From Lutibacter citreus (lineage in GTDB: Bacteria; Bacteroidota; Bacteroidia; Flavobacteriales; Flavobacteriaceae): a DNA stretch of 64,000 bases. The first letter of the stretch is position 1, and every line of letters starts with the position of its first letter. A program made the translations under genes and the position numbers. The stretch covers positions 186,001-250,000 of the forward strand of contig NZ_QEIH01000007.1 in NCBI RefSeq assembly GCF_003260195.1, in the 5' to 3' direction. The notes under the pieces were generated by a model. The model had not been told where the DNA came from and ran no database searches. It saw only the letters and a list, made by a program, of their open reading frames with translations. Shown here piece after piece: positions 17,227-25,143 of this stretch.

Positions 17227-18270
17227 TTGGAAAATCTTTTGTATTACATAATGCGTACCTATATTAAAACTGGGCTATTTTTCCTTCACAAGAGGATTAA
17301 AGTTATAGGTAAAGAAAACATCCCTAAAAAAGGAGCAGTAATTTTTATTGGAAATCATCAAAATGCACTAATAGATGCAATACTTATCCCAACTACAAAT
17401 AATAGAAATATTCATTTTTTAGCAAGAGCTGCCGCTTTTAAAAACAAACCAATAAGTTCATTTTTAACTTCTTTAAATATGATCCCTGTTTATAGAATTA
17501 GAGATGGTTTTAAAAAAGTTGAAAAAAATATTGAAATTTTTGAAAAATGTGTAGAACTTTTAAAAAAAGGAAAAGCAATTGAGATTTTTGCCGAAGGACA
17601 ACATCATTTATTCAGAAGAATAATGCCCCTAAAAAAAGGTTTTGCGCGAATAATAACTTCAACATTAAAAAAACATCCAGATTTAGAAATACAAATTGTT
17701 CCTGTAGGTATAAATTATGATTCTAGATTAAAATTCCCGGCAAGTGTTTCAATTCATTATGGAAAACCAATTTTAGCAAACAATTTTATTAATATTGAAA
17801 AGCCCGATCCAAAGTTTTCGAAAATTATGTGTGAAGTCTCTAATGCGTTAAAAGGGTTAACTTTACATGTAGACGATTTAAAAAATTATAATACAATCAT
17901 TTCAAAAGCAAACTCTTTAAATGTTGATTTTACCAACCCGATTGAAGCTAATACTATTGTAAAAAACATAGAAAAAAGTAAGGTTAAACCTAGCACTAAA
18001 AAAATTAATTGGTTTTTACCCTTGCATATTATTACAAAAATAAACAGTGCCTTTCCTTTATTAATTTGGAATTATCTGAAACCAAAAATTACGGAAGTAA
18101 TTTTTATGAACACATATAGATTTGCTCTTATATTAACTATTTTCCCGCTTTTTTATTTAATCCAGACAGGAATATTAGGTTATATTTTTAATAGTACGGT
18201 AGCTCTCTGTTATCTAGTAATTACAATTTTACTTGCAATTATTACCTCTAAAACTTCACCCATTAATTAA
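17227..18270 (+). CDS. 1-acyl-glycerol-3-phosphate acyltransferase-like protein
   Basis: In this 347-residue protein the PlsC acyltransferase domain shows block I NHQNALID (NHx4D), an arginine-containing block (NMIPVYRIRDG), block III FAEGQHH and block IV IVPVGINYD. The C-terminal quarter carries two membrane spans. It should acylate lysophospholipid in the inner membrane. The start is probably TTG 17227, 6 bases after the BASS stop; ATG 17251 is the alternative. Its 3' end overlaps the convergent GH3/beta-lactamase gene by 8 bases. Confidence 0.85.
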   Translation: MENLLYYIMRTYIKTGLFFLHKRIKVIGKENIPKKGAVIFIGNHQNALIDAILIPTTNNRNIHFLARAAAFKNKPISSFLTSLNMIPVYRIRDGFKKVEKNIEIFEKCVELLKKGKAIEIFAEGQHHLFRRIMPLKKGFARIITSTLKKHPDLEIQIVPVGINYDSRLKFPASVSIHYGKPILANNFINIEKPDPKFSKIMCEVSNALKGLTLHVDDLKNYNTIISKANSLNVDFTNPIEANTIVKNIEKSKVKPSTKKINWFLPLHIITKINSAFPLLIWNYLKPKITEVIFMNTYRFALILTIFPLFYLIQTGILGYIFNSTVALCYLVITILLAIITSKTSPIN

Positions 18271-21181
18271 TAATAGCATCTTCAATAAACTGCTGAACAT
18301 CGGTTCTAATATTATATCTAACTAAACCCATATTACTAGCCGTTGGAAATACTCTATTGGATAAAAACACATATACAATATGCGTTTCTGGATCTGCCCA
18401 AGTATAAGTACCTGTAAAACCACTATGCCCAAAGCTTTCACCAGAAACACAACCGCAAGTAGCTTTTTCTACCTCTCTAATTTGAGGCTTGTCAAAACCT
18501 ATACCTTTCCTTACCTCTTTATCTGCATAATATCTATGGTTAAACATATCAATTGTTTCAGTTTTAAAATATCTTTTCCCTCCATAGTATCCTTTTTGCA
18601 AATACATTTGCATCATTTTTGCAACATCATTTGCATTGGAAAAAACACCAGCATGACCACCTATACCACCCTGCATTGCGGCTCCCATATCGTGTACATA
18701 TCCATGTACTAACTGATTTCGATAATAATCATCTTTTTCTGTAGGTACAATTTCATTTTTCGAAAATCTCTTTAACGGTAAATAACCTATTTTATTTGCT
18801 CCTAAAGGCTTATAAAAACGCTCTTGTGTTAATTTATTTAAGTTTTTATGATAATAATTTTCAAGATATTTTTTAAACAAAAAATAGGATAAATCACTGT
18901 ACTTGTACCCTACTCTTTCACGCTGATCTGCTTTTGCTATTCTATCAAAAATAGAATCTTTATAAGTTACTTTTAAATATAAATTCTTAGCTACTTGAAT
19001 TGGGAATTTTTTAGATTTTTTTTGTCGGTAATATTTTTCAGAAGGTTTTTTAGTAATACTATCTAATGTACTTACATAAAAAGGAATCCAAGCTTTTAAT
19101 CTACCATAATGTGATAAAACTTCTTTAACGGTTAAGGTATCTTTATTTGAGCCTTTTAATTCGGGAATTAAACTACCTAATGTACTTTCTAATCCCAATT
19201 CTCCCTTTTCCTCAAGCTCCATTATCAAAGGTAATGAGGCCAATATTTTTGTCATAGAAGCAATATCATATACATCATCATTTTTCACTTTTACTTTCTT
19301 CTCATCTGTATGATATCCAAAACTTTTATTATAAACAACTTTTCCCGACCGTGCTACTAAAACTTGTAATCCTGGAGTCATTTTTTTATCAATAGCTATT
19401 TTTGCTAATGAATCAATTCTTTTTAACTTCTCACTACTTAAACCAACATCTTCAGGAATAGAATACCCTAATCTTTTTAATGATGTAGACATTAAACCAT
19501 GTCCTTCAGAAAAAACATTTTTAATAGAAACAGGTAATTTTCCTTTTATCTCTATAGCTCCAAATAACATTTGCGCCGAAATTTCTTGTGAAATTTTACT
19601 GTTTTGATAAGAAACTAAAAGTCCATTTATATTTTCAAAAGTTTTTATTTGCAACAAACTGTATGGACTCGCAAAAACATCTAATATTATATTATTTGTT
19701 CTCGCAATTTCTTGAAGCCATACTAACTCTCTATTGGAAAATTTAAAAGACTTCCAAGGGTTACTATTTGATTTATGAAAACCAACAATAACTAAATTAT
19801 ACTTCTTTAATTTAAGTAATAAGTTATCCAAATTACCATCAGAAATTACATCTACATCCCCATAATTCTTTAACATATTTACAAAATAATTATTATTCGA
19901 ATCACCTAATTTTACATATGCAATTTTTCTTTTTTCCAGATTTTGAATAGGAAAAACCAATGACTCATTTTTTAATAATGTTATTGAACTTTCAACTAAT
20001 TTTCTATGAAGCAATTCATCTTCAATTGAATTTAAATCTTCATAAATATTATTAATTTCAACTGGTTTATAATTATTCAAACCAACTAAATATTTTGCCT
20101 GTAAAACTTTTTTCACTGAAATAGCTAAACGTTCTTCAGTAAGTTCTTTTGACTCTAAAGCCGTTTTAAATCGCTCTACAGTTTCTGGTATTTTTAATGG
20201 AACATCTAACAAATCATTTCCAGCTAAAATTGCTGCTAAATTTATTTCTTCCGAAGATGCAAAATCTGCTGAAGCTTTCATATTTAAAGCATCCGTTATA
20301 ATTAAGCCATTGTATCCTAATTCTTCCTTTAATAAATTAGTAACTACATTTTTAGACAGCGAGGATGGTAATGTTGTGCTCGATTCAAGGCTTGGGATAC
20401 TTAAATGGGCAACCATTACACTAGCAACTCCCTTTTCAAAAATTTTCTTGTATGGATACAATTCTACTGAATCCAATCTTTTTTTAGAAAAATTAATTGT
20501 TGGTAATTCATAATGAGAATCTTTAGAAGTATCTCCGTGACCAGGAAAGTGTTTTGCGCTTGCAATAATACCTTCACTTTGCATTCCTTGAGTGAATGCA
20601 ATTGCTTTTTCTGCAACATTAATATGGTTTTCACCAAAAGAACGGTTTCCAATAATAGGATTGTCCGGATTTGTATTTACATCAACCACAGGGCCAAAAT
20701 TCATATGAATCCCCAAACGTTTACAATGTTTTCCTACTTGTACCCCAAATGCTGTTATTAAAGAATTTTCTCTAATTGCACCTAAAGTCATATTCCAAGG
20801 ATATTTGTAAGTATCCTTTAAACGCATGTTCAATCCCCATTCTGCATCAATTCCAATTAGCAATGGAAGTTTAGATTTTGATTGGTATCGATTGGTTAAT
20901 TCAGCCTGCTTAACAGGATCATCTTGAAAAAAGATTAGTGAACCAATATGGTATTTTTCTATTAAATTAAGAATAAAACTCTCATGATTTTTATCTTTAT
21001 TTGAATATGCCGCAACCATAAACAACTGCCCTATTCTTTCTTCAACAGACATTCCATCATAAACAGAATCAACCCATTTTTGTTGAGCAATACTATCTTT
21101 TGTTTGTAAAGGGTAAATTGTTTGCGCTTTAAAAAAAGCACTATTCAGTACTAAAACTATGAATAGAATTTTTTTAATCAT
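18263..21181 (-). CDS. GH3 beta-N-acetylglucosaminidase (NagZ-like) fused to a serine beta-lactamase-like domain
   Basis: This is a 972-residue exported fusion. The signal peptide ends FFKA-Q. The GH3 domain (about 35-370) has the NagZ loop KHFPGHGDT (210-218) with DSH, and the nucleophile region GLIITDALN with D297. Residues about 390-560 look like a GH3 C-terminal domain. Residues about 580-965 are a class C beta-lactamase/penicillin-binding-like domain with SMTK (S642, K645), YSD (761-763) and GHSG (918-921). NagZ-type GH3 enzymes cut GlcNAc from muropeptides, so a periplasmic role in cell-wall turnover is inferred. This fusion architecture occurs in Bacteroidota. The activity of the C-terminal domain is unknown; esterase or amidase activity is possible. 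Confidence 0.9.
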   Translation of the reverse strand: MIKKILFIVLVLNSAFFKAQTIYPLQTKDSIAQQKWVDSVYDGMSVEERIGQLFMVAAYSNKDKNHESFILNLIEKYHIGSLIFFQDDPVKQAELTNRYQSKSKLPLLIGIDAEWGLNMRLKDTYKYPWNMTLGAIRENSLITAFGVQVGKHCKRLGIHMNFGPVVDVNTNPDNPIIGNRSFGENHINVAEKAIAFTQGMQSEGIIASAKHFPGHGDTSKDSHYELPTINFSKKRLDSVELYPYKKIFEKGVASVMVAHLSIPSLESSTTLPSSLSKNVVTNLLKEELGYNGLIITDALNMKASADFASSEEINLAAILAGNDLLDVPLKIPETVERFKTALESKELTEERLAISVKKVLQAKYLVGLNNYKPVEINNIYEDLNSIEDELLHRKLVESSITLLKNESLVFPIQNLEKRKIAYVKLGDSNNNYFVNMLKNYGDVDVISDGNLDNLLLKLKKYNLVIVGFHKSNSNPWKSFKFSNRELVWLQEIARTNNIILDVFASPYSLLQIKTFENINGLLVSYQNSKISQEISAQMLFGAIEIKGKLPVSIKNVFSEGHGLMSTSLKRLGYSIPEDVGLSSEKLKRIDSLAKIAIDKKMTPGLQVLVARSGKVVYNKSFGYHTDEKKVKVKNDDVYDIASMTKILASLPLIMELEEKGELGLESTLGSLIPELKGSNKDTLTVKEVLSHYGRLKAWIPFYVSTLDSITKKPSEKYYRQKKSKKFPIQVAKNLYLKVTYKDSIFDRIAKADQRERVGYKYSDLSYFLFKKYLENYYHKNLNKLTQERFYKPLGANKIGYLPLKRFSKNEIVPTEKDDYYRNQLVHGYVHDMGAAMQGGIGGHAGVFSNANDVAKMMQMYLQKGYYGGKRYFKTETIDMFNHRYYADKEVRKGIGFDKPQIREVEKATCGCVSGESFGHSGFTGTYTWADPETHIVYVFLSNRVFPTASNMGLVRYNIRTDVQQFIEDAIIN

Positions 21182-21219
21182 AAAGGAAAATTCTGAAATT
21201 TATAATTAATATGAAATTA

Positions 21220-21705
21220 TTATACCAAAAAGCGTTTGTGCCAACTTTTATCTGCAGTTACCTCCCAATTTTCTTCAAATTCTTTAATTGTAGTTACCAT
21301 ATTATTAAATACGATAGTATTTGAAGTAATTTTATCTTGTTTTACAAATTTTTGAAAATCAACCATTTTAACAACGTTAATATTGTTATTGTCTTTAAAT
21401 GAAATATTCATTTTATTAGTTAAATCAACTGAAAATTTAGTTTCTAAATTCTTTATTAAATTAACTGAAGAATCAATTGAACAACCAGAAACATCATTAA
21501 ATTTTTCATCTACAGCTAGCACAATAAACTGATTATATTTAACAATATATGAAGCTTTTAAATCATCTCCGTGACGTTGCCATGTTGAAATAAAATCTTC
21601 AACAATTGGCCCCAACATCTCCACTTCATTTTCTGTAAATTCTCTATTGGACTGGTATATCCAAATCCTAGAATCTTTATCTAAATCTTCAAATTTCACT
21701 AACAT
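21220..21705 (-). CDS. Conserved hypothetical protein (often mislabelled ABC transporter ATPase)
   Basis: The 161-residue soluble protein has DSRIWIYQSNREFTENE, FISTWQRHGDDLKA and a DVSGCSIDSSV segment. I associate it with a flavobacterial family that databases often call an ABC transporter ATPase, but it has no Walker A, Walker B or signature motif, so that name has no support in the sequence. It starts 2 bases after the stop of the exonuclease gene and is probably co-transcribed with it. The function is unknown. Confidence 0.7.
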   Translation of the reverse strand: MLVKFEDLDKDSRIWIYQSNREFTENEVEMLGPIVEDFISTWQRHGDDLKASYIVKYNQFIVLAVDEKFNDVSGCSIDSSVNLIKNLETKFSVDLTNKMNISFKDNNNINVVKMVDFQKFVKQDKITSNTIVFNNMVTTIKEFEENWEVTADKSWHKRFLV

Positions 21706-21707
21706 AA

Positions 21708-22526
21708 TTAAAACTTTTGATTGAATTTATTTTGTAAATCCTCTAAAGTACTTTCTTTTTTATTGTCAAACATTTTGTCTTTTATACTTGCCAATACTTT
21801 TTTTGTATATAAAGGAAAATCAGCATTTTGAATCCAAGAAAAATAACCTTTATCTTTCTTTAAAATATCAACAACTTTCTGACCTCTATATTTACCAAAA
21901 GTAAATATTTCTTCATTGTCTTCATCAAACATAATAAAACCGGCAAAATCTGCTCTTTTATTATGCGTAGAAAATTCACTTAAAAAATTAATATCATTTT
22001 CTAAATCTTCATATTTATCTAATTGCGCTTCAAGTATTTCAAAAGTTGCCATTGTATCGGCCTCAGCAGAATGTGCATTATCTAAATTTTTACCACAGTA
22101 AAATTTGTAACCGGCACTTAAAGTACGTTCTTCTTTTTTATGAAAAATAACTTGTACATCAACGGCTACTCTATCTTTCATATCAAAATTCACCTTTGCT
22201 CTCAGCATTTCTTCTGCCAACAAAGGAATATCAAATCTATTTGAATTAAAACCAGCTAAATCACAACCTTCTATTATTTTACTTACTTCCTTAGCAAGTT
22301 CATTAAATGTAGGCTCTGTAGCAACTTTCTCATTTGTAATACCGTGAATTGCTATAGATTCTTTTGATATTTCCATTTCTGGATTTACCAACCATGTTTT
22401 ACTTTCTTTATTTCCGTTTGGAAATATTTTTAATATAGATATTTCAACTATTCTATCTTTTGCAATGTTAATTCCTGTTGTTTCTAAATCGAAAAATATA
22501 ATAGGTTTTTTTAACTGTAATTCCAT
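21708..22526 (-). CDS. DEDDh 3'-5' exonuclease (DnaQ-like) with C-terminal extension
   Basis: The 272-residue protein has an exonuclease domain with motif I FFDLETTG (D13, E15), motif II AGFNSNRFDIPLL and motif III NAHSAEADTMATFEIL. The H-x4-D spacing marks the DEDDh group of Pol III epsilon-type exonucleases. After residue about 200 a short module FGKYRGQKVVDIL...GYFSWIQNADFP matches the DUF3820-like domain often fused to these enzymes. It probably acts in DNA repair or RNA/DNA trimming rather than as the replicative proofreader. It starts an operon with the 161-residue hypothetical gene. Confidence 0.88.
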   Translation of the reverse strand: MELQLKKPIIFFDLETTGINIAKDRIVEISILKIFPNGNKESKTWLVNPEMEISKESIAIHGITNEKVATEPTFNELAKEVSKIIEGCDLAGFNSNRFDIPLLAEEMLRAKVNFDMKDRVAVDVQVIFHKKEERTLSAGYKFYCGKNLDNAHSAEADTMATFEILEAQLDKYEDLENDINFLSEFSTHNKRADFAGFIMFDEDNEEIFTFGKYRGQKVVDILKKDKGYFSWIQNADFPLYTKKVLASIKDKMFDNKKESTLEDLQNKFNQKF

Positions 22527-22636
22527 TTGTAAGCTTTATTTTTTTTAAAACGTAAATATACAATATGCAATTTACTATTTTAGATTTACAAGCTTAGTTA
22601 TCAAGTTTTTTTTAACAAAGATTTAATTGAATATTT

Positions 22637-23485
22637 CTATTCATTTTCTAATTGATTTTTATAATTCTCAATTTCAACTTTATATTTTTGAGGTAATTCT
22701 GGTTCTTCAAAATTATATTTTTTTAAAGTGTTTAAAATAATTTTTGCAACCAACAAACGTGCAGTTGGTTTATCATCTGCAGGAATTACAAACCAAGGAG
22801 CCTGCTCTTTAGACGTTTTGTTTAACAACTCTTGATAACAATATTGGTATTTATCCCAAAGTTTACGTTCTTTTAAATCTCCAGGAGAAAATTTCCAGTT
22901 TTTCTCTTTTAATCTTAATCTTCTTAATAGCCTGTTCTTTTGTTCTTCTTTTGAAAGATTTAAAAAGAATTTTAATATTATGGTTCCGTTATTAGCAATC
23001 TGACTTTCAAAATTGTTGATTTCATTCATTCTACTATTATAGAAATCATCATTTAAATCTTCTAAACTTTTTACTGAAGGAATATTTTCACCAAAAACAT
23101 ATTCTGGGTGAACTCTAGTAACAAGAACGTTTTCATAATGAGTTCTATTAAAAACTCCTATTTTCCCTTTTGCAGGAAGTGCAATATAATGGCGCCATAA
23201 ATAATTATGATTTAATTCTAATTCTGTTGGCACTTTAAAACTATGTACCTCAACACCTCTTGCATTTACCTCTTTAAAAACTTCTCTAATTAAACTATCT
23301 TTTCCTGAAGTATCCATTCCTTGTAAGCAAATTAAAGCTGCATACTTGCCTTCAGCATACATTGTATCTTGAATTTTACTTATTTTTTTACGAATCTTTT
23401 TTAACTTTTTTTCGGCATTTATGTCAACTTCTTTGGTTGGGGAATCAGACAAATTTATTTGAGATGTAACTTTATACTTTTCCAT
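22637..23485 (-). CDS. ppk2: Polyphosphate kinase 2 family protein
   Basis: This 282-residue protein has the P-loop GMDTSGKDSLI (Walker A about 56-63), KVPTELELNHNYLWR, GVFNRTHYENVLVTRV, then KFFLNLSKEEQKNRLLRRL (lid) and WKFSPGDLKERKLWDKY. These are PPK2 motifs of the class that phosphorylates nucleotides using polyphosphate. It would convert AMP/ADP or GMP/GDP to the triphosphate in the cytoplasm. The subtype (I, II or III) cannot be settled by eye; the length fits one-domain forms. It appears to be monocistronic. Confidence 0.9.
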   Translation of the reverse strand: MEKYKVTSQINLSDSPTKEVDINAEKKLKKIRKKISKIQDTMYAEGKYAALICLQGMDTSGKDSLIREVFKEVNARGVEVHSFKVPTELELNHNYLWRHYIALPAKGKIGVFNRTHYENVLVTRVHPEYVFGENIPSVKSLEDLNDDFYNSRMNEINNFESQIANNGTIILKFFLNLSKEEQKNRLLRRLRLKEKNWKFSPGDLKERKLWDKYQYCYQELLNKTSKEQAPWFVIPADDKPTARLLVAKIILNTLKKYNFEEPELPQKYKVEIENYKNQLENE

Positions 23486-23587
23486 TTAAAATATTTTGTC
23501 TAAATATATTACAATTGAATATTTTATAAAACAAAAACTAATGTTTTAACTCTTTATTTCAATTTTCATACAACATAAAAGTTAACA

Positions 23588-23677
23588 ATGAAGAGTTCCA
23601 AATTTAGAAAACAGATAAACAAGCAACAGGCGGTAGCAAATATTAATAATGATGGAGAAAAAGAATCTAGGTCCTAA
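23588..23677 (+). CDS. Possible 29-residue peptide
   Basis: An ATG opens a frame for a polar peptide beginning MKSSKFRKQINKQQ and ending at TAA 23675-23677. There is no clear promoter or ribosome site, and the peptide is not recognised. The base composition is less AT-rich than the surrounding intergenic DNA. It may be a chance frame. Confidence 0.15.
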   Translation: MKSSKFRKQINKQQAVANINNDGEKESRS

Positions 23678-23736
23678 CTAGTTTGAATTCAATTGAAAAA
23701 AACATCTTGCACTCAAACTATATATTTATATAAAAT

Positions 23737-23768
23737 AAAAATCCCGAGCTATAAACTCGGGATTTTTA
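23737..23768 (-). terminator. Rho-independent terminator of the peroxiredoxin operon
   Basis: ATCCCGAG (23741-23748) pairs perfectly with CTCGGGAT (23756-23763) around a 7-base loop. A-rich and T-rich flanks make it work in both directions. It follows the stop of the DUF6952 gene at 23792. Confidence 0.85.
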
Positions 23769-23791
23769 TTTTTGATTTTTTTAGTAGTAAA

Positions 23792-24049
23792 TTAATTGTC
23801 AATAGAACCTAAAACACGTTTCATAAAAGTATTTAACGCTTCCTTTTTAGGCATTCCACCTTTCACCATTTTATCAACCTCAATTGCTCCATATAAATTA
23901 GAAATTATTTCTCCAATTACATCCAATTCTTCATCTTTTAATGAAGAAACTTCAGTTAAAGCTTCTAAAGTTTCAATAGTTTCTAAAACATAATCTTCAT
24001 CGTTTTCTTCGATAAAATTAGTTAAATGCTTAATTACTGGTAACTTCAT
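23792..24049 (-). CDS. DUF6952 family small protein
   Basis: This is an 85-residue acidic, probably all-helical protein (MKLPVIKHLTNFIEEN, ETLEALTEVSS, VDKMVKGGMPKKEALNTF). It fits a small Bacteroidota family, which I believe is DUF6952, found next to thioredoxin and peroxiredoxin genes. It overlaps the thioredoxin gene by 20 bases and is the last gene before a strong terminator. The conserved position suggests a function in the peroxide-reduction system, but none is known. It has no cysteine, so it is not itself a thiol redox protein. Confidence 0.7.
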   Translation of the reverse strand: MKLPVIKHLTNFIEENDEDYVLETIETLEALTEVSSLKDEELDVIGEIISNLYGAIEVDKMVKGGMPKKEALNTFMKRVLGSIDN

Positions 24050-24344
24050 TTACTAAATCTTTTAAAATTTCGAATTTATTTGTTTGCACTTGATTAACAA
24101 AACTTCCTCCAGTAAAAGTTGCAAATGTAGGCAGGTTATCAACTGTTGCTAGTTTACGAGTATTCGGGAATTTTTCTGCATCAGCCAATACAAAAGTAGC
24201 ATCTGGATTTTCCGATGCTAATTTTTTAAACTTAGGCTTCATGATTCTACAATTCCCACACCAAGTAGCAGCATATTGAACTACCACTGTTTTATTATCT
24301 GCAACAATTTGTTCTAAATTATCTTCTGTTAATTCTTGAAACAT
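24030..24344 (-). CDS. Thioredoxin family protein
   Basis: The 104-residue protein is a single thioredoxin fold with the active site TWCGNCRIMKP (WCGNC instead of WCGPC) and a cis-Pro region LPTFATF. There is no signal peptide, so it is cytoplasmic. It lies 11 bases after the peroxiredoxin gene and probably serves as its reductant. The Asn in place of Pro in the active-site loop should raise the redox potential relative to classical thioredoxin, judging from the family in general. Confidence 0.9.
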   Translation of the reverse strand: MFQELTEDNLEQIVADNKTVVVQYAATWCGNCRIMKPKFKKLASENPDATFVLADAEKFPNTRKLATVDNLPTFATFTGGSFVNQVQTNKFEILKDLVNEVTSN

Positions 24345-24355
24345 ATTATAAATTT

Positions 24356-24997
24356 TTAATGTGAAGCTAAATATTCAGCTGTTCCTTTTGCATTTGGTGC
24401 CATTGCATCTTTTCCTTCTTCCCAGTTTGCTGGACAAACTTCTCCTTTTTCTTGAACGTGTGTATAAGCATCAATTAAACGTAAATATTCATTTACATTT
24501 CTACCAACTGGCATATGATTAATTCCTTCATGGTAAACTAAACCATCTTCATCTATTAAATAAGTTGCTCTATAAGTAACGTTATCTCCTTCAACTTGAA
24601 CAGTTCCTGTTTCTTCGTCATAAGTTTCATTTGCAATATCTAAAATACCAAGAATACTTGATAAATTACGATTTGAATCTGCTAAAATTGGATACGTTAC
24701 ACCTTCAATTCCTCCGTTGTCTTTTGGTGTGTTTAACCACGCAAAATGTACTTCTGGAGTATCACATGAAGCACCTATTACAATAGTATTTCTTTTTTCA
24801 AACTCTCCTAAAGCAGCTTGAAAAGCGTGTAACTCTGTAGGACAAACAAATGTAAAATCTTTAGGGTACCAGAATAATAATACTTTCTTTTTATTATTAA
24901 CTGCCTCTTCTAATACATTAACTTTAAATGTATCCCCCATTTCGTTCATTGCGTCTACGTTTAAATCTGGAAATTTTTTCCCTACTGCTGTTGCCAT
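24356..24997 (-). CDS. Peroxiredoxin (AhpC/TSA family, 2-Cys)
   Basis: In this 213-residue protein the peroxidatic Cys is in DFTFVCPTELHAFQ and the resolving Cys in GEVCPANWEEG near residue 190. This is the typical 2-Cys AhpC/Prx1 arrangement. The protein reduces H2O2 and organic peroxides in the cytoplasm. It is the first gene of an operon with a thioredoxin and DUF6952, and no AhpF is nearby, so the WCGNC thioredoxin is the likely electron donor. A full Bacteroidota promoter lies at 25040-25071. Confidence 0.93.
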   Translation of the reverse strand: MATAVGKKFPDLNVDAMNEMGDTFKVNVLEEAVNNKKKVLLFWYPKDFTFVCPTELHAFQAALGEFEKRNTIVIGASCDTPEVHFAWLNTPKDNGGIEGVTYPILADSNRNLSSILGILDIANETYDEETGTVQVEGDNVTYRATYLIDEDGLVYHEGINHMPVGRNVNEYLRLIDAYTHVQEKGEVCPANWEEGKDAMAPNAKGTAEYLASH

Positions 24998-25039
24998 TCT
25001 TTTATTATTTTTAATTATTAATATTCTTTTTTTGCTCTA

Positions 25040-25071
25040 CAAATATAATCTCAAATTAAATTATAAAACAA
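25040..25071 (-). promoter_or_regulatory. Promoter of the peroxiredoxin operon
   Basis: On the minus strand TTG (25071-25069) is followed by 21 bases and TATATTTG (25047-25040). This is a complete match to the Bacteroidota -33/-7 pattern, about 42 bases before the ATG at 24997. Confidence 0.7.
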
Positions 25072-25076
25072 AAAAC

Positions 25077-25105
25077 CTTATGCTAATTATTTATATTAAC
25101 ATAAG
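25077..25105 (-). terminator. Terminator of the NtrC-type regulator gene
   Basis: CTTATGCTAA (25077-25086) and TTAACATAAG (25096-25105) form a 10-bp stem; the one mismatch becomes a U-G pair in minus-strand RNA. A T-rich tract follows in that direction. It separates the regulator gene from the peroxiredoxin promoter. Confidence 0.7.
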
Positions 25106-25143
25106 ATTTTTTTATACTAAAACTATTTCTAAATAAGGTTTAG

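Larger units (their letters stand above)
23486..23791. other. 306-bp intergenic stretch with a strong terminator
   Basis: It contains the upstream region of ppk2, a possible 29-codon frame on the plus strand (23588-23677) and the terminator described separately. The part around 23600-23680 has a visibly higher GC content than its flanks. Confidence 0.5.

Noticed and set aside
21220-21705. Naming this gene an ABC transporter ATPase.
   Set aside because: No Walker A, Walker B or signature motif is present in the protein.
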